Source: Grammothele lineata (lineage: Eukaryota > Basidiomycota > Agaricomycetes > Polyporales > Polyporaceae). Taken from it: DNA of 64,000 nt. The notes under the pieces are model-generated. The model saw only the letters and a list, made by a program, of their open reading frames with translations, had not been told where the DNA came from and did not search any database. The stretch spans positions 620,001-684,000 of the forward strand of contig NDFF03000320.1 of the NCBI GenBank assembly GCA_002150815.3. The letters run 5' to 3'. Positions 1-11,162 of this stretch are shown piece after piece. Position 1 is the stretch's first letter. Each line of letters begins with the position of its first letter. The translations under genes and the position numbers were made by a program.

Positions 1-3000
1 ACCCCGCCAGTCTCAGGACCTTCTCCAAATTTAGCACTCCTCCTCAACCCGCTTCTCCAGGGGCCCGAGCTGAGTTGTGCTGTGTGACGGTGCGCAACAA
101 CGTTTAGGGAAACGGATAGACGAGCCCACCAGTAGTGGTGAGCTCTGTAGATGCTGACATAGAATGCCAAGTGGAGGCGCGGTGAACACCGCACAGATGT
201 GGTAAGTGGTATGAAACGCTCTGCTGCACCTCATCTTGCAATGTTTTGATAGGTGGGTTCTACGAGCTGCCCTCTCTGTGCGCACGGGGTGATTGCGTAT
301 ACGGTTGTCTGGACAAACGATACCCGAGAGACCGCACGCACAACAGCCGTTGAGCAGAGAGGAAAGCTAGATCCGCAAGTACACATATAAGCTGTGCAAG
401 CGTCCACGGTTGTAAAGGAGACTGCGAGAGGCGTCGACGTTTGTGTTGGCCGTATGTTGTATGGGGCGATGATGATCAGCTTGGGCGGCGCGCACTCCTC
501 GGGGTATAGCAGAACGGGATGGGCCCGGTCGGAGCCGGCTTGCGACTTAAACAGGCGCTCTTTCTGGTTGGATGCTCACTTACCAACGTGAGCAGTGCAA
601 GCAACAAGTCGAGCTCGGTAGTTACCCAGAGTTAGCCACCGGGGAGGGGGATAATGAAATCGTGCCTGGGCAATAATGAATGCTTACGTCTAGATACTTA
701 TCTCGCGTGCCTCATCCGCCGTCAATTAGATCGGCAGGCTAATCCCGCGTCCTCTTACTCTTAATCGATTCGTTCACCACGAGAGCGCCACGTGGCCATT
801 CCGAACCTCCGACCCAAATTAGGCGCTCAGTTTGTCCTGGCGCTTATTAGCTGCGCGTTTCCCCGACAACGCCGGCGATGGCTGGGTTGAATCGAATCAT
901 TCTGTTCATGGCAGCGGGCTATCCGACCGAGCCCCTCAGTAACCTCTCCTCGCCAGTTACTTTGCGGTAAACCCACGTCCATCCGATGGATTTCTCACTC
1001 GTTTACTCTGAAACACACGCTGAGTATCGGCCTTTGGCCGTGTCGGGGGGCCGAACCGTCAAGAGTCATCGTCGCTACTGTTCCGTTCCACCCTAGTCAA
1101 AGCACGTTCAAGTCATGCCGAACATGCTGAAGACCGCGTTTGCATACACGGATGTGGTGGGCGTAGGCTCTTTTTTGACGCAATCAATCGACTGATGTTA
1201 CTACCCGTCTTTGTGTTCATAGCCAAAGCACACATACACGGGCGGTCCGTAAACCCCGGGCAGACGTCATGGCATTCGCAATTATTGTCTCCCCGGCGGC
1301 GAAGTTCCCTTTGCACTTACTCCTATCAACAATCGGCGGCCTAACAGTATCTTCTCTAAGGTTCAGCTATTCCAGCCTGGGAGGCGTTGTAGGCCACTTG
1401 GGTACATTCCACGTCCTCGCCGCAGTGGTTGAATTGCTGCATGAACTCACTTCCACCAACAAAAACTGCTAGCGCTGAAGCACATCTGTTTGAAGTCTTA
1501 CACGCCCACTCCCAACACTACGAACCTCTCAACTTCTACGCCATATAGCACCGCTCCCGCCCGACCGCATGCGCGGCTCGGTCCTCGACGTCGTCCCCGC
1601 GCGGGTCAGCTCCAACTCCGATCACGCGCAGCGACGGTACCGCGCCCAGTGCGCCCACGCGCACACCGGGCCACTCTCAACTCGCGTGGCAATACGTACA
1701 CTAGGATGTCCCCCTTCGCGCATTCGAGCCCGCTATCGCCGTTGCTGCCGGCCGGTGCTCGCGGAGTAGAGTTATGCCCGCTTGGCCACCCCTTACGCTG
1801 AGGCCCGACAACGCCATCGGCGCCGCCCTCATGACTCGCTCCTGCAGACTTTCGCAGCTCATCATCACCACCACGGAACCCTCTCCGCGTGTAGGCCGGC
1901 ACAAGGTCCGGCCACACAAGTCCTCGAGGGCGACCCAACGTCACATATGGGTCCCCACAATCGATTGCGCGCACCTGCCTGATCAGGTACCCTATGACAA
2001 CCGGCTCGGAAGGATGTAGCCACATCCTTCCTATACTGGGTTGAGCGTCGATTTGTGCGGCGTGCAACGTCGAGTACGACGTACGGGCGTAACGGCCGCG
2101 GAGTAGCCCCTCCCGCCTTCGCGCGCCGCGCTCGCGCCTGCGCGCGCGCTACGATTCGTCAGAGGTGAGCCAGCTCCTCGACCCTCCCAAATATGCACGC
2201 GGAAATCACCCATCGTTGACCGCACACAGGATCTGAAGCTCCAGACACGCGAGGCGGGACCTGCCCCATCTGTTCAGGCTCGGACGGCGCATCCGCAAGT
2301 ATCGCATCTAGTCTGTGGTGAGAGCGCGCTGGGGAATGAGGGTCGCTCTCATCGAGGCAGCGCATACACGGTGTACTGAACGCTCAGGAGTGTGCTTTTA
2401 TAAACTGCGGTACGTGGCGTCGAAGTACTCATCGAGCAATCCGCTCTCCCGATCCTCCCGGAATTTCTACGCCATGTCGTGAGTACTCATATGCTCTCCT
2501 TCACAGGTTACACATGGATGTACGGGACCGAATTTGTCGAAACCCTGTCCCCTGTTCCCCCTCTCGTAATGCGCTCCTTGATCTGTCGTATACTTACGTC
2601 CGTTCTACGAAAGCGCCCTCCTCACCTACTGCGCACGTACTCGCGGAACTGACATATCCAGATGCTCATACGGAGGTGGCCCAGCCTGCAATACTCCCAG
2701 AAATGGGGCACAGATGGAGGAACATCTAGCGCAGCATATTGGCCCCTCGTACGTTCACAATTCACCGGGCACCCGAAACTTCCATCTGACCTTGGCATAC
2801 AATTGGTAGCGTCCGTTCGGCAGAAACTGTATGCGCGATTTGTGGTTGGAGGTTCCGAGGAGTTGGCGCTCGGTTAAGGCATGATCCAATGCAGTGAGTT
2901 CTGTAGCACGCCTTTCTCCCCAGAACATAGCTCACTGATTCACTCACAGCGAGAGCACCCAACCGTGTCATGTGTGCGGACAAACTGGCTTTACCACGGC

Positions 3001-3061
3001 TAACGACAGGCTTCGCCATTTCACCGACGCCCACGGTCTCACCCCAGCGAACACTTGAGAA

Positions 3062-3149
3062 CTGCACAATTGTGCAGAATAGAATCTGCACGGTCGTGCA
3101 GGACAGACACTGCACAACCGTGCAAATCAGACTCTGCATGACTGTGCAG
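3062..3149. repeat. 24-bp tandem repeat of 16-bp palindromes (4 units)
   Basis: Four palindromic cores start at 3062, 3086, 3110 and 3134, an exact 24-bp period. The first core, CTGCACAATTGTGCAG, is a perfect 16-bp palindrome. The other three keep the outer CTGCA and TGCA arms and vary at the centre or at one end. Cores are separated by 8-bp spacers (3078-3085, 3102-3109, 3126-3133). Because 24 is divisible by three, both strands would read an 8-residue repeat with a CTxVQ-like core, but no gene is supported here. The array could form four hairpins or offer four spaced dimer-binding sites. Confidence 0.9.
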
Positions 3150-4937
3150 AGCTGACTAAAACGCTCCGAACCCAGCTGATTGTATCATAGTTTTTTCCTA
3201 TATTCTTGCACACCTAATCACTGTAGAGCCGCGCTAATGTTACCTTCTGCACCACTAGTTCTAGACGTACAATACTCGCGTATTCCTTGTAGCTTATCGG
3301 AGCTCTGTATACTCAACAATATGTAGTCACACACAAATGCATTTCTTGCTATCTTCGTAAAGCCCTCGTACGTATGGTTTGTGAGTGGGTGTCGCGCGGA
3401 CCAAGATGAGCTAGCACCAGATCACGCGCTCAGAGCAGCGCAAGGCGGCAAAGCAATAGGGTCTTCGACGCCTCCAGAGTCAAAGACTATCTCCACCGGC
3501 AAGCAACGTAGACGGCGATTGGTAGGAGTATAAAACATACTGCGGCGCCGGTGACTACAGCAGAGCGCATCGTGAGCGTCAGGAATACATCTAGTGGAAA
3601 TAGTCACCGGGAAGAGACCGGTCGATGTCGGAAAATCGGCTTCGACGAATCTTCAAGCGCGCGGCTCGCACTCGGAAGTGCCGATGGCGGACAGGTTGGA
3701 CTCCTGTGGATGGCGCCGGGCGCCTGCGCTAACTGGGTGACATGCTTCTCGGACTTCCCTTCAATTTACGGCGGAGTGTAACGCTTCAGCAGGCGGAAGG
3801 TCCGACTCCGCCAGCGCATCGGTGGGAGTTTGTGGCGCATGGTCAAGCGCCGCCGGCGGTGGATAGTTTGATTTCGTTGACGGTCGCGGCCCGGGCTGAA
3901 ACGGACCCCATCGCCCGGTCGAAAACGATCCGCACAAAAAGAGGCCCTCCTTCAACTGTCTTGATTTCAGATCCAGCGGGTCTTGCTTGCATCCGAGATG
4001 GACTGATAGAAGAACTTACGCCAGGCGTGCGAGTGAATCTACACGGGGCCCGCGGCAATGGACCCGTTAGATCAACTGACGGACACAGAAGACACAGCAG
4101 ATAGATGCCTTCCGGCGGAAGCAGACAGAAGCAGCTAGCTGTGCGGTTCTGGGAGGTTCGTAGCCTAGATGGCGAGAAGACGCTCCCTTCATGTCGAAAG
4201 TAAAGGGCGAGGAGCCAATGTATACGGGCATAGTTTACACCCGTAATCCGATCGGACTACGAATGTGGAGGACTAGCCGCGAAGAGATTAACGATTGGCC
4301 CGCTGAATATCCGCTCGGATCGACACCAGGGGACTGCGGGCCTATAGAACGTCTTTGCCCAGTCCCAGCCCTGTGGCATCCTTCGCCATCAAGCAGGTTG
4401 GTTCCACGCGAGAGGGGCAGAAAACGAAACCGTCAGAGAAGGCGATGAGAGATTGATGCAGGGAGACACGCGTTGGCACTGGGTGTTCCTCCCCAGACGC
4501 GGGCGCTCCTCCAAGCCCCGATCGCGGGAGCCCGGATTGGGCGCACGTGGAAACACGTGCGCTGCCTAGAATGGGAAAGTCGGCGTGCTCCTCCGGCGGA
4601 GGGGCACCCAAGGGGCACCAGCCGTTTGGCTCACTTTGCTTGTGTGGGTCCTTCCCATCACTCCGGCATCTCGGCACCTCACGGAGTTTCGAGCGGCCTA
4701 CGAAACACGAGCGCCCAAGGACAACAGATCGCTTCTCGGGCGCGGGGAGACGAGCGGCACCAGGTCCACGCGCGCAGAGAGGGCTCCCGCACAATCTAGC
4801 CGGTCGACAGGCCCATCTCGAGATCCTTGTTCTGCGCTCGACTATTCTCTCGATTTCTCCGCGTGCGTTGGGGGCGCTTCCTGGTTCGCCTCTTGCCCAA
4901 TTCCGGCTCCGGCCGTCCCCCCGCGCGCTCGCGCTAC

Positions 4938-4943
4938 TATAAA
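4938..4943 (+). promoter_or_regulatory. TATA box of the C2H2 gene
   Basis: TATAAA lies 140 bp upstream of the ATG at 5083. It is followed by a long CT-rich tract (about 4946-5000), the usual layout of a fungal core promoter and start region. Confidence 0.5.
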
Positions 4944-5082
4944 GCTCTCCTTCCCATACTGCTCTCCCTCCCTTCATTGCACTCCCAACAATCCCGTCCC
5001 CCCGTCTGCATCCGTCTATCTTGTGGCCAAGATTCTTCTCACTTGGCCGCCCTCGCGACCTGTTGCACTCCCAACCTTCGCA

Positions 5083-6928
5083 ATGACTTCACCAATTCGC
5101 AGCTATCAACATCTCCGCGGCCGCCAATATTGGTAAGTGTGGCGAGTGATATATTATCTCTTCCCTGCGATGTCAGAGTGCTACAAAGCTTACCCTAAGT
5201 TCTGTCGCTGTGTTGAACACGCGCCTCGTCGCATTGTTCGCGTTATAAGCGAAGAGAGACTTATTATTGACCGCCGCCACCCTCCCCTTCTACCAGGTAC
5301 TCTCCCGGACATCACACCGCGACTCCTGAACACAGTCCAGGAAGCGAGAGCATTGCACCACCGTCTATGTTTAACCCCTCGCCACCGTCGGATTCGCCTT
5401 GTTCGCCCCATACGCCGCCGCGTGCGCTCTCGCCACAGCCGTCAGTACATGGGCTTATGAGGCTCCGCTTCCGAACCTCTGCTAATGCCACTACACACAG
5501 GACCGTGCTCTTCTCTCGACAAACACGCTACTAGACATTACCCTGCCAAGAGAGATCAGCCTCCACTCTCTGTATACGAGTTCCCCACGGCCACATACAT
5601 GTGGGCGAAGTGGAACCCTGACAGGGGAGATTCTCGCACAAACGACCCAGTTATCTATGTCAAGTACAGGCCACCTCCGAGCGAAATTGACACAGCGTCG
5701 GCCTGCTCCCGGGCTCCCTCACCGCTTTCCGTCCTGTGAGTCCAGGATGTGGGTGCTACTAGCTGTGGCGGAAACTTACAAGGAGCTATCTAGCACAACT
5801 TCCTCTCACCCGTCGCCAGCCTCGACGCCTCCACCCTCTTCATACCGCAAGAGAAGCTCTTCAGCCGAGTCAGAGTATGTCGAGGTACCGCCTCGCTTTG
5901 TGCTCCACGGCTCACCTTAGTCAATATCACAGCGAAGATTCATGTCCGCCCAGCCCGTCCGACAGGTTCCTCAAACATCGCAGGTGAGGACGCCGTTGCA
6001 CGAGGCAGACGAGGCGAATTACCTGACCATTCTCCCAGGCTATACCACGATAGAGAGGTTAGCAGAGGCAGCACTCCAATGGGCCCGCTACACGAGCCCA
6101 GCACGCTCGCGTCGGACGATGAGATGTACGCCCGGCGCGCCCCCGCAGACATTGAAACGGACATCGATGACGTTGTGTTGCGGCCTGCGCAATTCCTCTG
6201 CCCTGCCGATCAGTCAAATTCGTACACCTGGGGGGCCCCCGACACCGCTCGGCCAATGCCGCAGGGCGCAGTCCCTACCTTTTCGGCGCTTGTTGCCAAT
6301 GTAGAGGAAGATCCGGGACGAAGCGACTGGATGAAGTTTGCATCTCCGATGGTCGCTGCGGATGCCCCTGGGGCGCAAGACTACGTATGTTCTTGGGCGG
6401 TCAAGGTTCGCGACGGGTCAACGAGGCCCTGCGGATACAAGTCGAAGAAGCATCTCGTCAAACGACACATTGAATCGAAACATCTTCAACTCAGGTGCGC
6501 CCGCTCGAAACCCCGCCGGCGCGGCATCGGGGGGACACTGAAGATCAGCGCGCTGATGTCGTAACGCACAGGCCATGCGTATGCCCTTTTTGCGGCAAGG
6601 GATTCTCCCAAAAGAGTAACCTGGACACTCATGTAAACACTCAGTAAGTCGAATTTGAGTGTTCCGCGTTTCATCGTACCTGACAAGGGTCGCTCGCGTG
6701 ATTTAAAGCACCGGCCAAGCTCCACACAAGTGTCTCTATTGTAATGAGACGTTCAAGGACCCCGCGCGCAGGCACCGACACATGATCCAGACCCATAACC
6801 ATCGCTCGTCGCGTACGAAGAAGGGTCGGGTAACAGTCGAGTCCGGTCTCGGGGGTGCCTCCTCCGGCGAAGCTTCTGAGACCGACAGGGAATCCTCTTT
6901 TGCACTGACTGGCTGTCATCCGAAATGA
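5083..6928 (+). CDS. C2H2 zinc-finger protein
   Basis: Probable nuclear DNA-binding transcription factor; target genes unknown. Exons 5083-5132, 5297-5444, 5560-5735, 5794-5874, 5933-5983, 6039-6494, 6572-6643 and 6709-6928 join in frame to 417 aa. The first 280 residues are Ser/Pro-rich and low in complexity. Near residue 284 is an atypical finger with widely spaced cysteines (VCSW, then PCGYKSKKH and a second His). Two standard fingers follow: CVCPFCGKGFSQKSNLDTH at about 322-344, and HKCLYCNETF with an H-x4-H end at about 351-374. They are joined by the linker TGQAP, a variant of the classic TGEKP linker. The two finger exons and the linker support the last three junctions strongly; the early exons rest on frame and splice signals only. 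The tail after the last finger is short and polar. Confidence 0.8.
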
Positions 6929-7523
6929 CCGGCCTTACCGCGAAACCTCGGGTCTTCGCGATCTCGGTCGGCGGCGTGCTCCCGAATGCTTTCCCAAGGG
7001 CTACGATTGTCGTATTCTTCCTTCGTTACCTGATCATCTGCCTCTCTTCTCGTGCTCTCCGTGTATCCGCTATAATTGTATCGATATATTTGCCGCCTAT
7101 GCTAATTCGACGTAGTCAGAACACTTGATGCCCACCGACGTTATACCTTTTTCTCCATTTTCGCGTTGTTGCTCTTCTCCCCTCGCTGTTGTCCCGGATC
7201 CGGATCCTGTATCATAGCACATCGGCCATGATAGTTGGCTAAAAAGACTCTAGACATAACCGTGGGGCGCTCGATGAAAAAGATGGTGCACACACATACA
7301 CACCGCTCTATCAAAATGCCGGCGCACGATGGGCAGGAGGGTGAACCAGTGCAGTGGCAATGAGCAAAGAACCAGACGGATCGGGAGCGCTGCCGCGAGG
7401 ACCGACGCACGGCGGAAAAGAGGGTGACGTACATCCGTGGGCGCTGGCGCCCATGAGAGCGCCGAAATGCCGCCCGATGGCGGGGAAAAGCCGCCTAGAA
7501 TCCCTCCTGCCTTTCTCTCAACA
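6929..7523. other. Intergenic, C2H2 gene to MIX23
   Basis: No coding signal seen. The plus strand near 7020-7080 is pyrimidine- and AT-rich and probably holds the 3' end of the zinc-finger transcript. 7260-7520 is the likely promoter and leader of the next gene. In-frame ATGs at 7437 and 7467 could extend MIX23 at its N terminus. Confidence 0.5.
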
Positions 7524-8383
7524 ATGCCACCAAAGCAGCCTCAGCTCGGCAGCCTTGCTATCCAAGCACCTTCTCTAGCACCAAAGACGGTCCATGTCAC
7601 CCCATCAACGTGTCATGATGTATCTGTGTTCAAGGGTCCGTGCGTTCTATCAGCGCTGTTCTCGAAGGCCACTCCTCTTGACGAACAGTGCCACGACGAT
7701 CCCCCATTGACTGTTTTGGCGCGTCCGGCGTCGTGCTTCCTTTGCAGACCTCATGAACCAGTACAGGAAGCTCGACGATACAATCAACATGCGTCTGAAC
7801 CGCGCTACTGCACAGTACCGCGATCGTGAGCGGTCTGGTGCGGCCGGGAGGGGCGATGTGGAGGAGCAAGCGTGCGCGCATGTGTGGAGAGAGCTCGTTG
7901 GTGCGCCCCCGAAACCGCTCTCCTTTTGCGCCCGCGCGCTGATACGAACGCCCCTGACCGGCGAGAAGCCAACTGGACGCGCCGACAAGACATTGTGAAC
8001 TACTGTGTAGGGGTAGTGGATGAGTCCTTGGAGGCCCAGCGGCTGTCCGTCGCCGACGCCGGGGAGGATGCCTCGGCGCGGCGCCGGGCAAAAGGGGCGC
8101 TCTATGCTGAGGAGGTCAAGGTGCGCCGACCCTGCACTTTGTTGTGCGCATGCGACGCCGCTCACTGAATTCGTTGGACGGCGCAGCGAAATCAGGTCCG
8201 TAACGAGCTGATGGTCGAAGACATCGTGCGGAAACGGGCGGTCAACGGTACGTAACGCAGCCTACTGATCTGACTGACGAGCGTGAAGGAGAACGGTTGC
8301 GCACAGCGTTCCGGTCGCGATGTCGATACTTTGAACCTCCGCCGTCCGACCCAGAAGCTCGCAAGTGGTGGGAACCCCGATAG
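7524..8383 (+). CDS. MIX23: MIX23 (CCDC58/Cid2 family) mitochondrial protein
   Basis: Homologue of Mix23, a small mitochondrial intermembrane-space protein that supports protein import into the matrix. Exons 7524-7635, 7748-7900, 7969-8120, 8187-8247 and 8289-8383 give 190 aa. Family marks are CHDVSVFKDL (about residues 32-41), RKLDDTINMRLN, two cysteines 21 positions apart (CAHVWREL to IVNYC, the same spacing as in human CCDC58), and the C-terminal RCRYFEPPPSDPEARKWW. Every junction restores a conserved stretch, for example VFK/DL and ELV/ANW. The start at 7524 gives a short N terminus like other members; upstream in-frame ATGs at 7437 and 7467 are possible. The gene is only distantly alike outside these motifs, so the call rests on motif order and spacing. 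Confidence 0.85.
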
Positions 8384-9628
8384 GGGCGGAGACACCATCT
8401 AAGCCGCTACCCGCAGTACCTATGCAATGGGTTCTCGACTTCTATCTATCCTGTTTACTTGAAGCGTGTCTGGCATCGCAACCTTCTGCGAGAGGTAGTT
8501 TATGTCAAATTCATGTCTTCATCATCGTTAACGAAATGACTTTCGTCCAAATGGTATCGTACGTATCTATACTCCCGTCTACTCTAGAAAGCATCAACCC
8601 GTGGAAGCAGTTTACTTCAGCGCTCTTCCATGTGCCGGTATTCCGAATCGTTTGTTTTACTCATCAAGATGGCAGTGGATTTCCTCCGCCTCTCCGATAA
8701 CATGCTCACCGTGCTTATGGTCAGACTACCATTGCAGCGGCGCCAGGTGTAGGTCGTGGACTCTGACCTGACTGAACGGGACGCAAACCTGTCATATGTT
8801 AATTCCATAATCGAAGCAATGCTTAATAACTCTGGTCGCAGAGATTGACGGCATGGTACCTAGTTGCTTCACGCCCCAGATCTGATATGTTGACTTGGTC
8901 GCGCATGATATGAGATGCGACCCGGTTGTTCACGTTCTGCTTGCCCTTCTCTCCGCCACAAAATAACTGGCAAACGTTAATAGATATACCCAACGGCACG
9001 CAGCGAGCCTTGGCTTCGGGGTGTACATGTGCTATACACTCAGGTGAGCTGCTTATGCTACATATGCTTCTATGCCTTCCATGGCTATAGGTTGAGCTCC
9101 GGTCAGCTTGGCATGTTGACTGTACGAAGTCGTACCTGGATCCGCTGCTGCATGACAGACAGATATTAAGCTCGGATGGAATGAGAGGTTACATGGTAAC
9201 AAGCGCTCCACGGTTCACTCCGGATTTTCAGACGAGGTGTAAGTTTGTCCGCAGGCGCGTCAGCAGCCCATATAGTTCGATCTCCATCGCATAGACCGTT
9301 CGCAACAGTGTGGCCAAGTTTATTCCGCGTGTGATGTTTCTATCGCGTATTCTGAGACGTCGAGGCATGTCCGGACCGCGTCGGGCTTCGAGTACTACCG
9401 CCAGAGCTCGGGCTTCACACAGTCGCTACACGTGGTGTTATGGCGGGAGATGCCGACCCGCGCGCCACCCTTCCGAGGGGAACGACTCCACATCGAAGAG
9501 GTCTTTCCTTATGTCATCATGCGGCATTGCTGCCAGTGGACATCGGCACACCATCCGTGCTCTCTAAGACGAGCTTGCCTTGCGCAGGCGACGCCCGCCC
9601 CTCTTGAACATCGTCTTCCACTATCGCC
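8384..9628. other. Intergenic with an unexplained coding-like stretch
   Basis: No complete gene is supported. The plus strand at about 9361-9525 stays open in one frame and reads like real protein (for example GFEYYRQSSGFTQSLHVV and RGERLHIEEVFPYVIM), but it has no start, no clear splice partners and no family I recognise. It may be a decayed exon. The rest is stop-rich; the last 100 bp should be the promoter of the gene at 9629. Confidence 0.4.
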
Positions 9629-10514
9629 ATGTTCCCAAACACCCCCCTCATAGTCTCTTGTTTGTCGATCTTCATCCCGGCGGTGTTCGCGCGGGTCATC
9701 GGGCCCCCTTTGGTCGTTCAGCCTAGCGGCCCGTGGACACAGGATGAGCCTACCAAAGTGCCAGTGGTCTTGGGAGTCATGAGCGGCTGCCCTGACGCCA
9801 TACTGTGCGAGAGCGTTTTTGACCGCGTCATCGAGCGCACTTCGGACAAAATCGATTTACGGTTAAGTTTCATCGGGAAGTAAGCATCTAGCTAGTGGTT
9901 TCCCCCAGGCGCACAGGGCACTAAACATGCTACACAGGCTGAACGCCTCGGAACCTGACTTTGGTGTAGTATGCAAGCATGGAAGGCAGGAATGCGCTGG
10001 GAACGTACAGGAGCTGTGCGCGATGGAATATGCACCTTTCCAGCGCTGGTGGAACTTCGTGCACTGCCAAAACTTCCAGGGGCGCTACGAAATCGGGAAG
10101 CCTGAAGTCGCTCTCAAATGCGCCAACACGGCGCAACTTGATTGGGAGAACAGCGGCGTTGGGGCTTGTGCTGGACTAAATGGCGACGGAAAGGGGGAGG
10201 AAGGAGTTCGCCTCTTGCAGGAAAGTGTCCAAGCTACCCAGAAGATGGGCATTGAGTGAGTGTGTTTCAGGCCATCGTTCCATCTTGGTAGTTCTAACAA
10301 CTAACAATGCGCCCACAGAAAGAGCTGCACCGTGATGATCAATGGCAGGCAGGTTTGTGTGCGTGACGGTGAATGGAAGGACTGCGAGGTAAGAGCTCAC
10401 TTTGATTTCATCGTGCATCTCGGTACTTACGGCGACGCCACCTAGGGCGGCCACACTCCAGCAGATTTCATCCGTCAGATTGAGTTGGAGTACGACAAGT
10501 TGAATGCGATGTAA
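9629..10514 (+). CDS. GILT-family secretory thiol reductase
   Basis: Member of the gamma-interferon-inducible lysosomal thiol reductase (GILT) family, which reduces disulfides in the secretory or vacuolar lumen. Exons 9629-9879, 9938-10255, 10319-10388 and 10446-10514 give 235 aa. Residues 1-22 form a signal peptide (MFPNTPLIVSCLSIFIPAVF). The family signature CQHGxxECxxNxxxxC appears as CKHGRQECAGNVQELC at about residues 96-111. The active-site position reads CPDAILC, so the second cysteine of a CxxC pair is alanine (see findings). The C-terminal part (KSCTVMINGRQVCVRDGEW) carries further conserved cysteines. The neighbour YOS1 is convergent and only 73 bp away, so the two 3' ends probably overlap. 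Confidence 0.87.
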
Positions 10515-10587
10515 ACTCAGTTGCGCCCCCGTGTTGTAGATTTCCCCGCTGTCCCAGTTTCCAGAGCAGAGTACCAGCCGTGTATGA

Positions 10588-10999
10588 TTACGGACGGACT
10601 AGTTCGTACACAATTATGATGAGATTGAGCCCTATGAGCGGTACTGCAGGGCGTTCAATTCGTCGACTACTGGCCGGGGGGTAAATGAGATACTCACTCC
10701 GCATAAGTGTCCTGACAGCACCAATGAGATTGATTAGCCGTCCCTTCACCCCAATGTCCTGTGCGCCTCCATATGGATCCCGCTGGTACTGTTGTGCATA
10801 AGGTTGGCCAAATCCCGAGGCGCCAGGTTGCATCTGGCTGGAGCCCCAGCCGACTAAAAACGTAGTGGCGATCAGCATTCGCGCAACTGAGACAAACGTT
10901 AGAGAACATACTTCTTGCTAGGAATCGGTCTTCGCTGAGTACAGCCATAGCGTTAATTAGAAGCAGAAGAACATAGAGCATGGTTCCGATGCCCAACAT
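10588..10999 (-). CDS. YOS1: Yos1/IER3IP1-like ER-Golgi transport protein
   Basis: Small membrane protein of the Yip1-Yif1-Yos1 complex that is needed for ER-to-Golgi vesicle traffic. Exons from 5' to 3' are 10912-10999, 10698-10853 and 10588-10643, giving 99 aa. Residues 1-20 form the first membrane segment (MLGIGTMLYVLLLLINAMAV), followed by the family motif LSEDRFLARIGW, which is completed only by splicing. A Gln/Gly/Pro-rich loop follows. The C-terminal block VKGRLINLIGAVRTLMRIPL ends in the second membrane helix (IGLNLIIIVYELV). Length and order match yeast Yos1 and human IER3IP1. It shares a 163-bp divergent promoter with the mitochondrial uL22 gene. Confidence 0.93.
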
Positions 11000-11162
11000 T
11001 TTGGCGTACGCGGGGAGGGGGAGACAGAGTGGGATGGTGGTGGGTCGTGTCCGAGGTCGTGTCTCCCTTGAGACGCTCAGGAGTGCATTCCGTGGCAGGG
11101 CGCTCTTCCTCCTTCTCCTGCGTCCTCGGCGTCTCCTTGCCTCACCACGTCCCCTATTTGCC

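Larger units (their letters stand above)
1..5082. other. Gene-poor left flank
   Basis: No gene could be supported in the first 5 kb. All six frames are broken by stops, the longest open stretches (up to about 210 codons near 4342-4977 on the minus strand) have biased, low-information composition, and none shows a domain or a splice-consistent continuation. Two structured items are listed separately: the 24-bp repeat at 3062-3149 and a TATA box at 4938 that belongs to the zinc-finger gene starting at 5083. From about 4950 the plus strand turns pyrimidine-rich, as expected for a transcription start region. Confidence 0.6.

Noticed and set aside
4342..4977. A 211-codon minus-strand open stretch
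   Set aside because: Composition is low in information, no domain or splice partner is visible, and it covers the promoter of the plus-strand zinc-finger gene.
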